NCBI RefSeq assembly: GCF_010078385.1
Contig: NZ_SIJC01000025.1
Location: 1-55,985, forward strand
DNA: 55,985 nucleotides
Source: Chengkuizengella sediminis
GTDB taxonomy: Bacteria; Bacillota; Bacilli; Paenibacillales; KCTC-33759
Direction: 5' to 3'
A program made the position numbers and the translations under genes. Under the pieces are notes generated by a model. That model ran no database searches, was not told the DNA's origin, and saw nothing but the letters and a program-made list of their open reading frames with translations. Shown one piece after another: positions 45,057 through 52,644 of this stretch; position 1 is the stretch's first letter, and each line of letters starts with the position of its first letter.

Positions 45057-45085
45057 ATTATATATTTTTTTGAATAATATATCAA
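45057..45085 (-). promoter_or_regulatory. Sigma-A promoter of leader 3
   Basis: TTGATA (45085-45080) and TATAAT (45062-45057), spacing 17 nt; boxes and spacer nearly identical to leader 1. Confidence 0.85.
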
Positions 45086-45102
45086 TCTATTATTTTAATT
45101 AT

Positions 45103-45128
45103 CCACCACTTAGAACGGTGGTTTTTTT
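45103..45128 (+). terminator. Plus-strand terminator-like hairpin upstream of leader 3
   Basis: CCACC ... GGTGG followed by seven T on the plus strand. No plus gene precedes it; it would end any antisense RNA crossing leader 3. Confidence 0.5.
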
Positions 45129-45158
45129 GTAGTATACATTTTTTCATTTAAAACTACA

Positions 45159-45626
45159 CTACAAACAATAATAATTTATTGTTATATTACTACATGCACT
45201 CTTTGGATCATATCCTGAACTCACACTTCCCCATTTATATTTATAATTCACATAGTTATCAGTAGTAACTTCTCCTCTTCCAAGCCATTTTTCAAGTAGT
45301 CTATCATGGCATTCTTTATTCTTTAATTCCTTTTTTATTGCCCAATCTGACCAAGTTAATTCCTCATCCCTCTGATCATCAAGATAATATAAATTTGTTA
45401 ATATAAGTTTGTTATCAAAAAAATATATGGTAATTATAAAACTGTGTTTATCTATTTGTACGTTTTTAATTGTATATTTTATATGGTCATTCTCAGAGTC
45501 AACTAAATCATTTACACTATTAAATAATTCTGTGTTTTTAAATTCATTAAAAGTTAATTTACTGTTTATTATTCCTAGTGAGGTTATAATACCCCCGTCA
45601 TCTTCTTGTATCATATACTCCCCCAT
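45159..45626 (-). CDS. Unknown soluble protein, immunity-like
   Basis: This 155-residue acidic protein starts near ATG 45626 (GAAGAAAAT) or ATG 45614 (GGGGGAG close by). It is beta-rich in the first half ('TIKNVQIDKHSFIITIYFFD') and ends with 'YKYKWGSVSSGYDPKSACSN', Trp/Tyr-rich strands. No family is recognised; size, charge and the neighbourhood of similar lone genes resemble immunity proteins. Upstream of it stands a copy of the palindromic repeat. Confidence 0.55.
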   Translation of the reverse strand: MGEYMIQEDDGGIITSLGIINSKLTFNEFKNTELFNSVNDLVDSENDHIKYTIKNVQIDKHSFIITIYFFDNKLILTNLYYLDDQRDEELTWSDWAIKKELKNKECHDRLLEKWLGRGEVTTDNYVNYKYKWGSVSSGYDPKSACSNITINYYCL

Positions 45627-45763
45627 ATTTTCTTCAGCTTAATTTAATATACATCATCGGGATGCTATATAAACTAAACTGTACACGTTAGTTTATATAC
45701 AATTATTTACTAATATTCTTGCATATATTTTATCATAAATATCCTTAAATTTTGAGAATGAGT

Positions 45764-45838
45764 TGTTCTACAATCTGGCCCCATTCATAAAGAAAGACGC
45801 TTCTCTTATTAGAGAATAGCGCCATATTGTTGAAGATC
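45764..45838. repeat. Palindromic repeat (about 70 bp), copy 1
   Basis: TTCTACAATCTGGCC opens and GCGCCATATTGTTGAA closes the unit; inside is GACGCTTCTCTTATTAGAGA. The ends are imperfect inverted repeats. Same family as 50470-50535 and 53915-53990. Confidence 0.75.
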
Positions 45839-45902
45839 AAATTGAGTACATATCAAATCAATCCTGTGAACTAAAGCAGCTTCATTTAGCCTTGAACAGA
45901 AA

Positions 45903-46421
45903 TTATTTGTTAACACTTAATACAAGTGTAGCAAATGCAAAAGAAGAATTATCAATTTTACATCTAATCAATAAACCATGTATCAACTTTCCTTCTATCC
46001 CAAAATCACGATACTTTTCTAAATCATGATTTTCTTGGAATGAAAATTCTGTGTTTCCATCTTCTGAGGAACTTATGTTCAGCGGGTTTATATCATAATT
46101 AGAAATAATATTACCCCTTTCATCCATGATATAATCATAAAATTCATATTCATCTGTTTCAAAGTTTAAAGCTTCGATTTGAATTTTGTCTCCATAAGCA
46201 ATTGATGGCAAATCTATAAATCTTTTACCGACCATAAAATCCTTTAGTCTCTTTTCTATATCTTCCTGGTTCTCTTTATAAAAACCCCCATAATAAATTG
46301 GTTTTAATTCCTCTGTAGCAGATGAAATTCTTATTTCTGGTTCTTCCGTACTTGTTTGACAAGATGAAAGAAGTGCTATAACTAATACTGAAATCATTAT
46401 TTTTATAATCCATTTTGACAC
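45903..46421 (-). CDS. Lipoprotein of unknown function
   Basis: GTG 46421 follows GGGAAAGAGG. The signal peptide ('WIIKIMISVLVIALLSSC') ends in a lipobox, so the product should be membrane-anchored outside. The mature part (about 150 residues) has 'FYKENQEDIEKRLKDFMVG' and 'YEFYDYIMDERGNIISNYDI', then a C-terminal beta region ('GLLIRCKIDNSSFAFATLVL'). No family is recognised. It is flanked by palindromic repeat copies and has no operon partner. Confidence 0.65.
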   Translation of the reverse strand: MSKWIIKIMISVLVIALLSSCQTSTEEPEIRISSATEELKPIYYGGFYKENQEDIEKRLKDFMVGKRFIDLPSIAYGDKIQIEALNFETDEYEFYDYIMDERGNIISNYDINPLNISSSEDGNTEFSFQENHDLEKYRDFGIEGKLIHGLLIRCKIDNSSFAFATLVLSVNK

Positions 46422-46494
46422 TTTATTTACCTCTTTCCCTATCAATATATATTTAAATTATCAATTTTCAAAATACCTTGCAATCTCCTCCATT

Positions 46495-46530
46495 TATAAT
46501 TAGTGAAAAGCGCCAGATTGTTGAAGGTTC
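46495..46530. repeat. Partial palindromic repeat
   Basis: AAAAGCGCCAGATTGTTGAA is the right end of the family alone. Confidence 0.5.
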
Positions 46531-46564
46531 GATCCTAAATAATGATTCAGTGAAATAACAATAA

Positions 46565-47029
46565 TCAACATACATATTTCATTTTAACAAATTCAAAATT
46601 ACTTCCATTTGTATCTTGAATAAATGTTTTTATTTCTTCAAATCCAATTTTCTTATACACATTTACTGCTCTTTGATTAAAGGTTGCCACTGATAGTGTT
46701 ATTTTTTCTGGTTTATATTTTGAATTAACGTATTGGATTCCTTCTTTTAAAAATTCATATCCTTTTCCTCTACCAGTTAATTCTGGTTTCATTCCTAACC
46801 CTATATCAATAGTATTATCATCTAGTTTATTAAAACAAAAAAATCCAATAATTTCATTTTCTTGGATAACAACAAAATATGAGTCACCTCGTTTTTTAGG
46901 GTCAAGAAACTCTTCTAAATCTTCTTTATCTGCTTCCATATTATAAAAAGAATATTTGCCCTCATAGTGCCAACTAAACGCAATTTCTTCTGCTTGTTTT
47001 TGTGTCATTTTTTTAAATATTAAATCCAT
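46565..47029 (-). CDS. GNAT family N-acetyltransferase
   Basis: ATG 47029 follows AGGTGAGG. The 154-residue single-domain GNAT has motif D/A 'ENEIIGFFCFNKLDDNTIDI' and the acetyl-CoA loop 'GMKPELTGRGKGYEFLKEGI' (Q/RxxGxG/A form RGKGY), then 'ITLSVATFNQRAVNVYKKIG', typical of the small-molecule/RimI-like group. Substrate unknown. It stands alone between repeats. Confidence 0.88.
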   Translation of the reverse strand: MDLIFKKMTQKQAEEIAFSWHYEGKYSFYNMEADKEDLEEFLDPKKRGDSYFVVIQENEIIGFFCFNKLDDNTIDIGLGMKPELTGRGKGYEFLKEGIQYVNSKYKPEKITLSVATFNQRAVNVYKKIGFEEIKTFIQDTNGSNFEFVKMKYVC

Positions 47030-47039
47030 AATCCTCACC

Positions 47040-47433
47040 TTTATTTTTTTGTAAATATACTTCCTTTCTATTCAACAATAGCTTACATTTAAGAATCATT
47101 ATTTCAAATGTTGAGATTTATTACAACTTTATCTCTCTTTATTCAAGATTGGCGCCAGTTAGCTACAAATGTTGGATTTGAATAATGTTTGATCAAAAAT
47201 CTCACGCAAACCCACATTCTATGGCAAATAAAAGAATCCATTTTGAAAGAAAGATTGATCAAAATGGATTCTAAAATGGATATTTACTACTTGGTTTTTA
47301 TAAAAAAGATTGATCATTTTCTATTCTTGTTATTCCATATTCGCGCCATTTTGTTGAATAAGGAAAAGCCGGAGATCACCTCACAAATCTTCAGCTAATG
47401 TACTTGTTTGTTAACAAAAAGTAATACCTACAT
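47040..47433. other. Repeat-rich intergenic region
   Basis: No gene. It holds partial palindromic-repeat ends (GGCGCCAGTTAG near 47150; TTCGCGCCATTTTGTTGAAT near 47340) and copy 3 of the dispersed hairpin repeat (47186-47325). Confidence 0.6.
47186..47325. repeat. Dispersed hairpin repeat, copy 3
   Basis: TGTTTGATCAAAAATCTCAC, TATGGCAAATAAAAGAATCC, the AATCCATTTTG ... CAAAATGGATT inverted repeat and the right part (TACTACTTGGTTTTTATAAA) combine the flanks seen separately in copies 1 and 2, so this is the most complete copy. Confidence 0.8.
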
Positions 47434-47688
47434 TTAATGAATTATTTCCATTTTATCTGGAAATGTACCTTCTCTATAACATTGGGAGATTCGTAATCCA
47501 GCACGATTGAATACCCATTGGGAAAGACCATCAGAAACATTAGATATACTCGTCAATTCTTGTATCATTTTGGTATTCTTGTTTAATTCTATTCTTCCAG
47601 GATTTTCATCTTTATGCTCGATACAAAATTTATAGATTACAACTTCCTCATTTTCAAATTCCTTGTATAAATAAACTGGATACGCCAT
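47434..47688 (-). CDS. Unknown small protein (84 aa)
   Basis: ATG follows AAGAGGAG. The soluble protein ('MAYPVYLYKEFENEEVVIYK') is strand-rich at the start and helix-rich after residue 40 ('NTKMIQELTSISNVSDGLSQ'), ending 'RISQCYREGTFPDKMEIIH'. No family is recognised. It stands alone between repeats. Confidence 0.55.
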   Translation of the reverse strand: MAYPVYLYKEFENEEVVIYKFCIEHKDENPGRIELNKNTKMIQELTSISNVSDGLSQWVFNRAGLRISQCYREGTFPDKMEIIH

Positions 47689-47868
47689 ATAAAACCAACT
47701 CCTCTTAAAGCTCTATTAACATTAAAAGTGTTTAAGACATGTATCCCATTTTACCATATATATAGTTTTCTTATTGAACTAAACTTACTTGATTTCCTAA
47801 TAATTCTTAAGTATCTTTTCAGTGTACAAATCTTCTTGGATTTCCATAGAAATCTCCAAATTTTCATA

Positions 47869-48348
47869 TTAATTAATTCTAGTTACGTATACATTGAAAG
47901 GTTCATTTATTGTTTCATTTTCCTCTAGTTCGCCATCGTTTTCAATTTCTATTATTGATATACCATTGTGATATGGATAATTCAAAAATTCAGTTATTAT
48001 TGTTTCTATTTTTTCAACTACCTTGTATTTTCCACCAAAAGGTAGTTTAGGGTGAAGATCAGAGATTAAATTAAATAGGAGTCTTCCAGATTGCCACTCA
48101 AACCACGCATAAAAAATCATACCGTGCTTACTATTGGCATTCAAAATTTGATTTTTTCTATTTTTCAGCAATCTATCAAAGAAATTTTTTAAATCATCAA
48201 CCGTAAACTCCTGCACTAATTCTTGTGTCATTGAAAAAGACCAATTGTTTTGTGATATTTCTTCATCTAAGTCATCAATTGTGTTACCAATGAAGATATT
48301 ATCTTCAATTATTTCTTCCAATTCCTTTAGAAACTCTTCTTTTCCCAT
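47869..48348 (-). CDS. Unknown protein, immunity-like, paired with upstream gene
   Basis: ATG 48348 follows TTGGAGG; upstream in-frame starts lie inside the previous gene. The 159-residue acidic protein has an N-terminal helix ('EEFLKELEEIIEDNIFIGNT'), 'WSFSMTQELVQEFTVDDLKN', and a conserved-looking core 'HGMIFYAWFEWQSGRLLFNL' with 'LPFGGKYKVVEKIETIITEF'. No family is named; such a compact acidic protein without a signal peptide fits an immunity protein in style. It is about 25 bp after the 180-aa gene, so the two form a pair. Confidence 0.6.
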   Translation of the reverse strand: MGKEEFLKELEEIIEDNIFIGNTIDDLDEEISQNNWSFSMTQELVQEFTVDDLKNFFDRLLKNRKNQILNANSKHGMIFYAWFEWQSGRLLFNLISDLHPKLPFGGKYKVVEKIETIITEFLNYPYHNGISIIEIENDGELEENETINEPFNVYVTRIN

Positions 48349-48373
48349 AGTATCCTCCAAAATGTTATAAACC

Positions 48374-48913
48374 CTATTTCTCTTCTTCATTTCTGTTATC
48401 ATTAAATTTATATTCATCAGTTATTTTAAGTTTCCCATCTTGAAAGTATGATATTAATCTATTTGCTTCATTCTTGATATACGACTTATTGTTCTCTAAA
48501 CTTTCTCTTTTTTTATAAAAATCTATATCATTCATAGGAATATTATCTATTTGAGTAATATAAGTAACTGACAGATATTCTAAAAATGTATATCCATTAC
48601 AATAGTCATAGTATATTTCTTCTAATATCTCGATAGCGTCTCCTTTTTCAGTTACTAGATTGTTTAAAAGAGTTAAAATTCTATCATGTTCTAATTCATC
48701 AAAAATAAAATGTAATTTAATAAGTTTCCTTAGCTCATTAATTACATACTTATTTCTATAATTTAAATCTAAGAAACTATAGTAAAAATTTTGCCCAAAG
48801 ACAATTTCAATTTCTTGCGTAGTATAGAGCCACTTTTCAAATTCTAAAACACTGATATGACCTTTATATACTTTATAAAATTGTTTTTGAATGTCTAATC
48901 TAATGTTGATCAT
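48374..48913 (-). CDS. Unknown helical protein, immunity-like
   Basis: This ~180-residue protein starts at ATG 48913 or TTG 48925 (neither site is strong). It is helical: 'LDIQKQFYKVYKGHISVLEF', 'EKWLYTTQEIEIVFGQNFYY', 'FLDLNYRNKYVINELRKLIK'. The pattern 'FEKWLY ... FGQNFYYSFLDLNYRN' resembles lone immunity-type genes of Bacillales, but I cannot name the family. It precedes the 159-aa gene by 25 bp and probably shares its transcript. No toxin gene is adjacent. Confidence 0.55.
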   Translation of the reverse strand: MINIRLDIQKQFYKVYKGHISVLEFEKWLYTTQEIEIVFGQNFYYSFLDLNYRNKYVINELRKLIKLHFIFDELEHDRILTLLNNLVTEKGDAIEILEEIYYDYCNGYTFLEYLSVTYITQIDNIPMNDIDFYKKRESLENNKSYIKNEANRLISYFQDGKLKITDEYKFNDNRNEEEK

Positions 48914-49096
48914 ATTTCTTTTCAACTCTCAATATTTATAATTTTCTTGATTAAGGCTACATAATATAATAAGGGTATTGATATAATAAAACAATCATTT
49001 ATTGGATTAAAAGTACTTATCCATTTCTCCCCTTTATTTACCATTTAAATAAATGTTGAGATATTATATGATTCAATAAGTAAAGGAGGAGAGAGA

Positions 49097-49582
49097 TTGA
49101 AAAAAATAATAATTAAAGGCTTAATAATTATTTCCATAATCCTTACAACAATTGGTCTAATAGATTATAATTATACTTCATATTCAGAAATTTCAGATGA
49201 TTATTATGCTTACTCTGTGCCTATAAATGACGAAATAGAATTATTGGAATTATACGAAAGTCTAAATGGTGAAATGAATCATGATAACAATGCCTTTTAT
49301 AACTCTTTTACTCAACAAATCATTCCAAAATATAAAGATTACATAACATTAGTTGAAGCATTAGACTCACCAAAAACAGAAGAAGTTCGTAAGGCACATG
49401 AAATATATATTAATGCAATCAACGCTCGATATTCTGCATTCATCTTGCTTCAACAAGCACTTGAAGATCAAAATTCAGAACTCAAAAATCAAGCAAATGA
49501 AAAATTGATAGAAGCAGAAGATTTAATGAATAACTATAATGAAGCAATGCGTTCACTGGCCGCTTACTATGGTCCTGGTTGA
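49097..49582 (+). CDS. Membrane-anchored helical protein of unknown function
   Basis: TTG behind AAAGGAGGAGAG. Residues 5-23 ('IIKGLIIISIILTTIGLID') form one membrane segment with basic residues inside, so the rest faces outside. The exposed part is helical with many Asn/Gln/Glu ('LLELYESLNGEMNHDNNAFY', 'QQALEDQNSELKNQANEKLI'), likely a helical bundle. It ends with 'MRSLAAYYGPG'. No family is recognised. Own terminator follows at 49596; it is the only plus-strand gene in this stretch. Confidence 0.7.
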   Translation: MKKIIIKGLIIISIILTTIGLIDYNYTSYSEISDDYYAYSVPINDEIELLELYESLNGEMNHDNNAFYNSFTQQIIPKYKDYITLVEALDSPKTEEVRKAHEIYINAINARYSAFILLQQALEDQNSELKNQANEKLIEAEDLMNNYNEAMRSLAAYYGPG

Positions 49583-49595
49583 ACTTAAGGTGTAG

Positions 49596-49628
49596 ATAGA
49601 CCGTTTCGAAGATATCGGTCTATTTTAT
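49596..49628 (+). terminator. Intrinsic terminator of the 161-aa gene
   Basis: ATAGACCG (49596-49603) pairs with CGGTCTAT (49616-49623), then TTTATT. Confidence 0.75.
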
Positions 49629-49723
49629 TATTTCTAACTTCCAATAAAATAGAAATTTTATCTTAGAATTGATTTTCCGTTTATTGTATATTCTCAGTGG
49701 TTTGTTTGACAGAACCTCTTTAT

Positions 49724-50179
49724 TTACTCTTCTTGTGTTATTACATTGATAGTTTCATCATCTATTGTATAAAAATCACTACCCAATGCCTGAACTAAAA
49801 TGTGATCGAGAAGTACCTGGTTACCAAATTCCCATTTTAAAGAAAACCCATCACTTCCATCTAGATCATAACCAATGAGTTGTCGTTCACTCCATGTTTC
49901 TGTCCCTGTTGGAACTAACCAAAATAGTACTGTATCTACATTTTTAGTGTTAGCATAAATAGTCATTTCATGAACGTTTTTGGGAACAACATACCATCCC
50001 TCTTTCTCCTGCAAATCAGTATATACCTTTAGTAGTTCAGCATCGATATCTATTTGTTTGGTTTTGTCAGTCAGTTCATTATTTGATGTGTTAGATGGTA
50101 AGCCTTCAACATTAACAGATTCTTGGACGCATGAAGTTAAAATTAGTGTGGAAATTATTACAAATAACGTTCTTTTCAT
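49724..50179 (-). CDS. Lipoprotein of unknown function
   Basis: ATG follows GGAGGAAACAGG. The lipobox 'LTSC' (about residue 17) is clear. The mature domain is a small beta-sandwich by pattern ('EGWYVVPKNVHEMTIYANTK', 'DTVLFWLVPTGTETWSERQL', 'GYDLDGSDGFSLKWEFGNQV'), about 120 residues. No family is recognised, but the next lipoprotein at 50601 has a similar strand pattern ('PDDLVLWIIQDQKPIDIEME'), so both may share an Ig-like fold. Confidence 0.65.
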   Translation of the reverse strand: MKRTLFVIISTLILTSCVQESVNVEGLPSNTSNNELTDKTKQIDIDAELLKVYTDLQEKEGWYVVPKNVHEMTIYANTKNVDTVLFWLVPTGTETWSERQLIGYDLDGSDGFSLKWEFGNQVLLDHILVQALGSDFYTIDDETINVITQEE

Positions 50180-50396
50180 TTTCCTGTTTCCTCCTGCTGT
50201 TATATTTTTTCAATTTTACTTTTTTTTACTATGTGATTAATGAAATAAAAGGGATTGGATTTTATTGTCCATAAAATTTGAAAAATGTTATATAACGATC
50301 TTAATTATACTAAAGATTGTATAATTAAAAGTTCACTTTTATTGATTGGTGAATTAAAACATATTTTTCAGTTATCCCACTGGCCCGAACGTTCTA

Positions 50397-50476
50397 CCCC
50401 GGCTACTTTAAGAATAATACCCTATTAAAAATAGATCAATCAGAAATGACTGGATGATCTCATAATACGATCTGGC
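50397..50476. repeat. Inverted-repeat arm, left
   Basis: Reverse-complement of 51895-51974: ACCCCGGCTACTTTAAGAAT, AATACC-TATTA, and CAGAAATGACTGG-TGAT ... TAATACGAT occur in inverted order there. The pair brackets a 1.4-kb segment with two genes. Confidence 0.75.
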
Positions 50477-50535
50477 CCAAGTCATAACGAAGACGCTTCT
50501 CTTAGAGAAAAGCGCCATATTGTGGAATAACAAAC
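50470..50535. repeat. Palindromic repeat (about 70 bp), copy 2
   Basis: ATCTGGCCCAAGTCATAACG, GAAGACGCTTCTCTTAGAGA and AAAGCGCCATATTGTGGAAT; same layout as copies 1 and 3. Confidence 0.75.
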
Positions 50536-50600
50536 AAATTCCTATCTACTGGAAATGCTGCTGTTCCAATAGTTAACTTATAATTAAACAGCTTTAAACT

Positions 50601-51077
50601 TTATAATTTAACTTCAATTGCAAACACATAACTGGAGCCACCTAACGAAACTTTATCATTTTTTGAAGATATCCAATTTGCATATAGATCATAGAAATAT
50701 ATTCCCTCTTCTTCTGGAGCCATAAAAGAATAATTCTCCATTTCTATATCAATAGGTTTTTGGTCCTGAATAATCCATAAAACCAAATCATCTGGTTGAC
50801 GAACATTCTTAAATTCTATTCTAAATTCTGTATTTGGGGAAACAATAGTCTTTGGTTCTTCTTTTAACATTTCCTCTGCTCCAATATAATCAGCACATCC
50901 AAGAGTCCCCCAACAATATGAACTTTGATATACAAGAAGTTCTACCTCATCATAATAAATAATAGGTTGGGGAATAGTATCACTAATAAATTCCTCATCT
51001 TGCTGAGAACACCCAAGTAATATGGCCATTAATGATAGAAGTAACACAATCAAAAAGTTTGTCTTGTTTCTCACCAC
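50601..51077 (-). CDS. Lipoprotein of unknown function
   Basis: GTG 51077 (or 51074) follows GAGGTGAG. The signal peptide 'FLIVLLLSLMAILLGC' ends in a lipobox. The mature part has a Cys pair near 'SYCWGTLGCADY' that may form a disulfide, then beta strands ('FRIEFKNVRQPDDLVLWIIQ', 'APEEEGIYFYDLYANWISSK'), an Ig-like pattern. Possibly related to surface-stress lipoproteins, but no family is assigned. It lies inside the 80-bp inverted-repeat pair. Confidence 0.65.
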   Translation of the reverse strand: MVRNKTNFLIVLLLSLMAILLGCSQQDEEFISDTIPQPIIYYDEVELLVYQSSYCWGTLGCADYIGAEEMLKEEPKTIVSPNTEFRIEFKNVRQPDDLVLWIIQDQKPIDIEMENYSFMAPEEEGIYFYDLYANWISSKNDKVSLGGSSYVFAIEVKL

Positions 51078-51309
51078 TTCTCACCTCATAAGTAATTTTT
51101 TCGAGTTAATGAGACTGAGTTACCCTAAATAACCTTTCCCATATCATCTGAAGCTATCCTAGTAAACTCTTAAAAACCACTTTTCAAGAAGTGTTGAAGA
51201 CCTCTTAAGCTTCTATTAGCTGGTATTGCAGAACAATGAAAACTCGTAAAACTTCCACACTTTCAGTGATTAGCTAGAGTATTATATTTTTATAATTTAT
51301 TCTTTATTA

Positions 51310-51822
51310 TCATCTAATCCAATCTTTTTGAATTACTTTAAAGTACAATTCCTTAAATTCTTTAAAATACTTACTGTACTTATCTAATTCTTCTAAATAA
51401 AAATCAACAACTTCAGTTAAATTAAATCGAATACCATCTTTGGCTAAGTCATAATCATCATCCATACTGTATAAATCATAATAATTCTTTTCCAGAGACA
51501 ATCCAGTATGTACTAAAAGTCTGGTAGTGCATTTTATTGAATCTTCAATCTTTATCTGATCTAACTTTATTTTTTCATTACATACTGAAAGAACTGATCT
51601 AACAGCATATTCCTCATCTATTACATGACTTAGTTCAAATAACTTCCCCTCAATATCATCTATCTTTGATTTGGACATTAACGATACTTCTATTATTTCA
51701 TAGGGTATATTTTCATTTGCTTCAATCACCATATCACACAATTTAATTATTTCTTCTTTACTCCACAGACCACAACCACTTCCTAATCTATATATACCAG
51801 TTAATAATTGTATATTATTCAA
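51310..51822 (-). CDS. Unknown helical protein, immunity-like
   Basis: This 170-residue acidic, helical protein begins 'MNNIQLLTGIYRLGSGCGLW' and continues 'SKEEIIKLCDMVIEANENIP', 'YEIIEVSLMSKSKIDDIEGK', then 'VDFYLEELDKYSKYFKEFKE'. The opening is like small immunity-type genes found singly in Bacillales accessory DNA; I cannot name a family. It is the second gene inside the 80-bp inverted-repeat pair. Confidence 0.55.
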   Translation of the reverse strand: MNNIQLLTGIYRLGSGCGLWSKEEIIKLCDMVIEANENIPYEIIEVSLMSKSKIDDIEGKLFELSHVIDEEYAVRSVLSVCNEKIKLDQIKIEDSIKCTTRLLVHTGLSLEKNYYDLYSMDDDYDLAKDGIRFNLTEVVDFYLEELDKYSKYFKEFKELYFKVIQKDWIR

Positions 51823-51894
51823 CGTTATCCACCTTCAATCAATTCTACTTTTACATTTATCTTTTTTATCTTGAATTTTATTAGTGAAAAGCGC

Positions 51895-51974
51895 CCATAT
51901 CGTATTATGAAATCAGCCAGTCATTTCTGGTTGACCTATTTCTAATAGGTATTATTCTTAAGGCAGCCGGGGTT
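51895..51974. repeat. Inverted-repeat arm, right, joined to a palindromic repeat end
   Basis: Reads GAAAAGCGCCCATATCGTAT (a palindromic-repeat end) followed by the arm TTATGAAATCAGCCAGTCAT ... AGGCAGCCGGGG. It is the inverted partner of 50397-50476. Confidence 0.75.
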
Positions 51975-52003
51975 TCAAAGGAAAAATTCATAACGATAAT
52001 TCA

Positions 52004-52642
52004 TCAATAATGATCCTTCCTTAGATTCATCGTGATCTGCTTACTCAACCAATGATCATCTGTTTGTACGTGGTTTTTACGAACAAATTTGGCAATCGAC
52101 AATTTGAAATCATCATAGTGGAACGCGTCTTTTAACCGAACGACATAGCCTTCTTGTTCTCCTCCAAATTTGGATATCTGAGTGTATAAAGATTGTATTA
52201 TTTTCTCATCAAAAACACCTTCATATAAGATTGGCGCATGTTGAATATTTAACTTTTGACACCAAAGCATAGTTTCACTCCATGATAGGCAAACGTTTTG
52301 ATCACTAAATATAGAAAACGCATAAAAATAATCAGTTAATCTAGTGTAATGGATAGAATGCATAGCAAAAACATTTTCACCGCATATGCGCCATCCTTCA
52401 GGAATTTGAAAACCGATTGAAGCGTGCATTTGTTTTAACCAGTGTCTTGAATCATGATCTTTTGAATCTATGCTTCTTGCATGCATATAATCTGTATACA
52501 GCGTTGTATTTTCACCATCCAATTTTTCGGTAACGACTACTTCGTTACCTCTAAAGTGATCCGTATTTTTTAATACTTTATCATCTTCAGTCTTTGACCT
52601 TGACCAAGGAAGGTGTGTTGTTCTAGGGTATTTATATCTCAT
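52004..52642 (-). CDS. RNA ligase (T4 Rnl1/Rnl2-like nucleotidyltransferase)
   Basis: This 212-residue ligase has the lysine-adenylation motif 'TEKLDGENTT' (Lys40-x-Asp-Gly), 'RICGENVFAMHS' (motif III region), 'EQEGYVVRL' (motif IV) and 'IAKFVRKNHV' (motif V). These identify an ATP-dependent polynucleotide ligase of the RNA-ligase type that joins 3'-OH and 5'-PO4 ends. It lies two bases after the kinase-HD gene stop, with which it makes an RNA-repair operon. The C-terminal domain is minimal. The substrate may be cleaved tRNA; that is inferred from analogy to T4 Pnkp-Rnl1. Confidence 0.88.
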   Translation of the reverse strand: MRYKYPRTTHLPWSRSKTEDDKVLKNTDHFRGNEVVVTEKLDGENTTLYTDYMHARSIDSKDHDSRHWLKQMHASIGFQIPEGWRICGENVFAMHSIHYTRLTDYFYAFSIFSDQNVCLSWSETMLWCQKLNIQHAPILYEGVFDEKIIQSLYTQISKFGGEQEGYVVRLKDAFHYDDFKLSIAKFVRKNHVQTDDHWLSKQITMNLRKDHY

Positions 52643-52644
52643 TA

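Larger units (their letters stand above)
50180..50600. other. Intergenic region with repeat elements
   Basis: No gene. It contains one arm of an 80-bp inverted repeat (50397-50476) directly joined to palindromic repeat copy 2 (50470-50535). Confidence 0.6.

Noticed and set aside
44587-45085. Leaders as T-box, c-di-GMP, c-di-AMP or group I/II intron RNAs
   Set aside because: None shows the conserved T-box sequence, the c-di-GMP core, the ydaO core or intron catalytic segments; the downstream genes also do not fit those classes.
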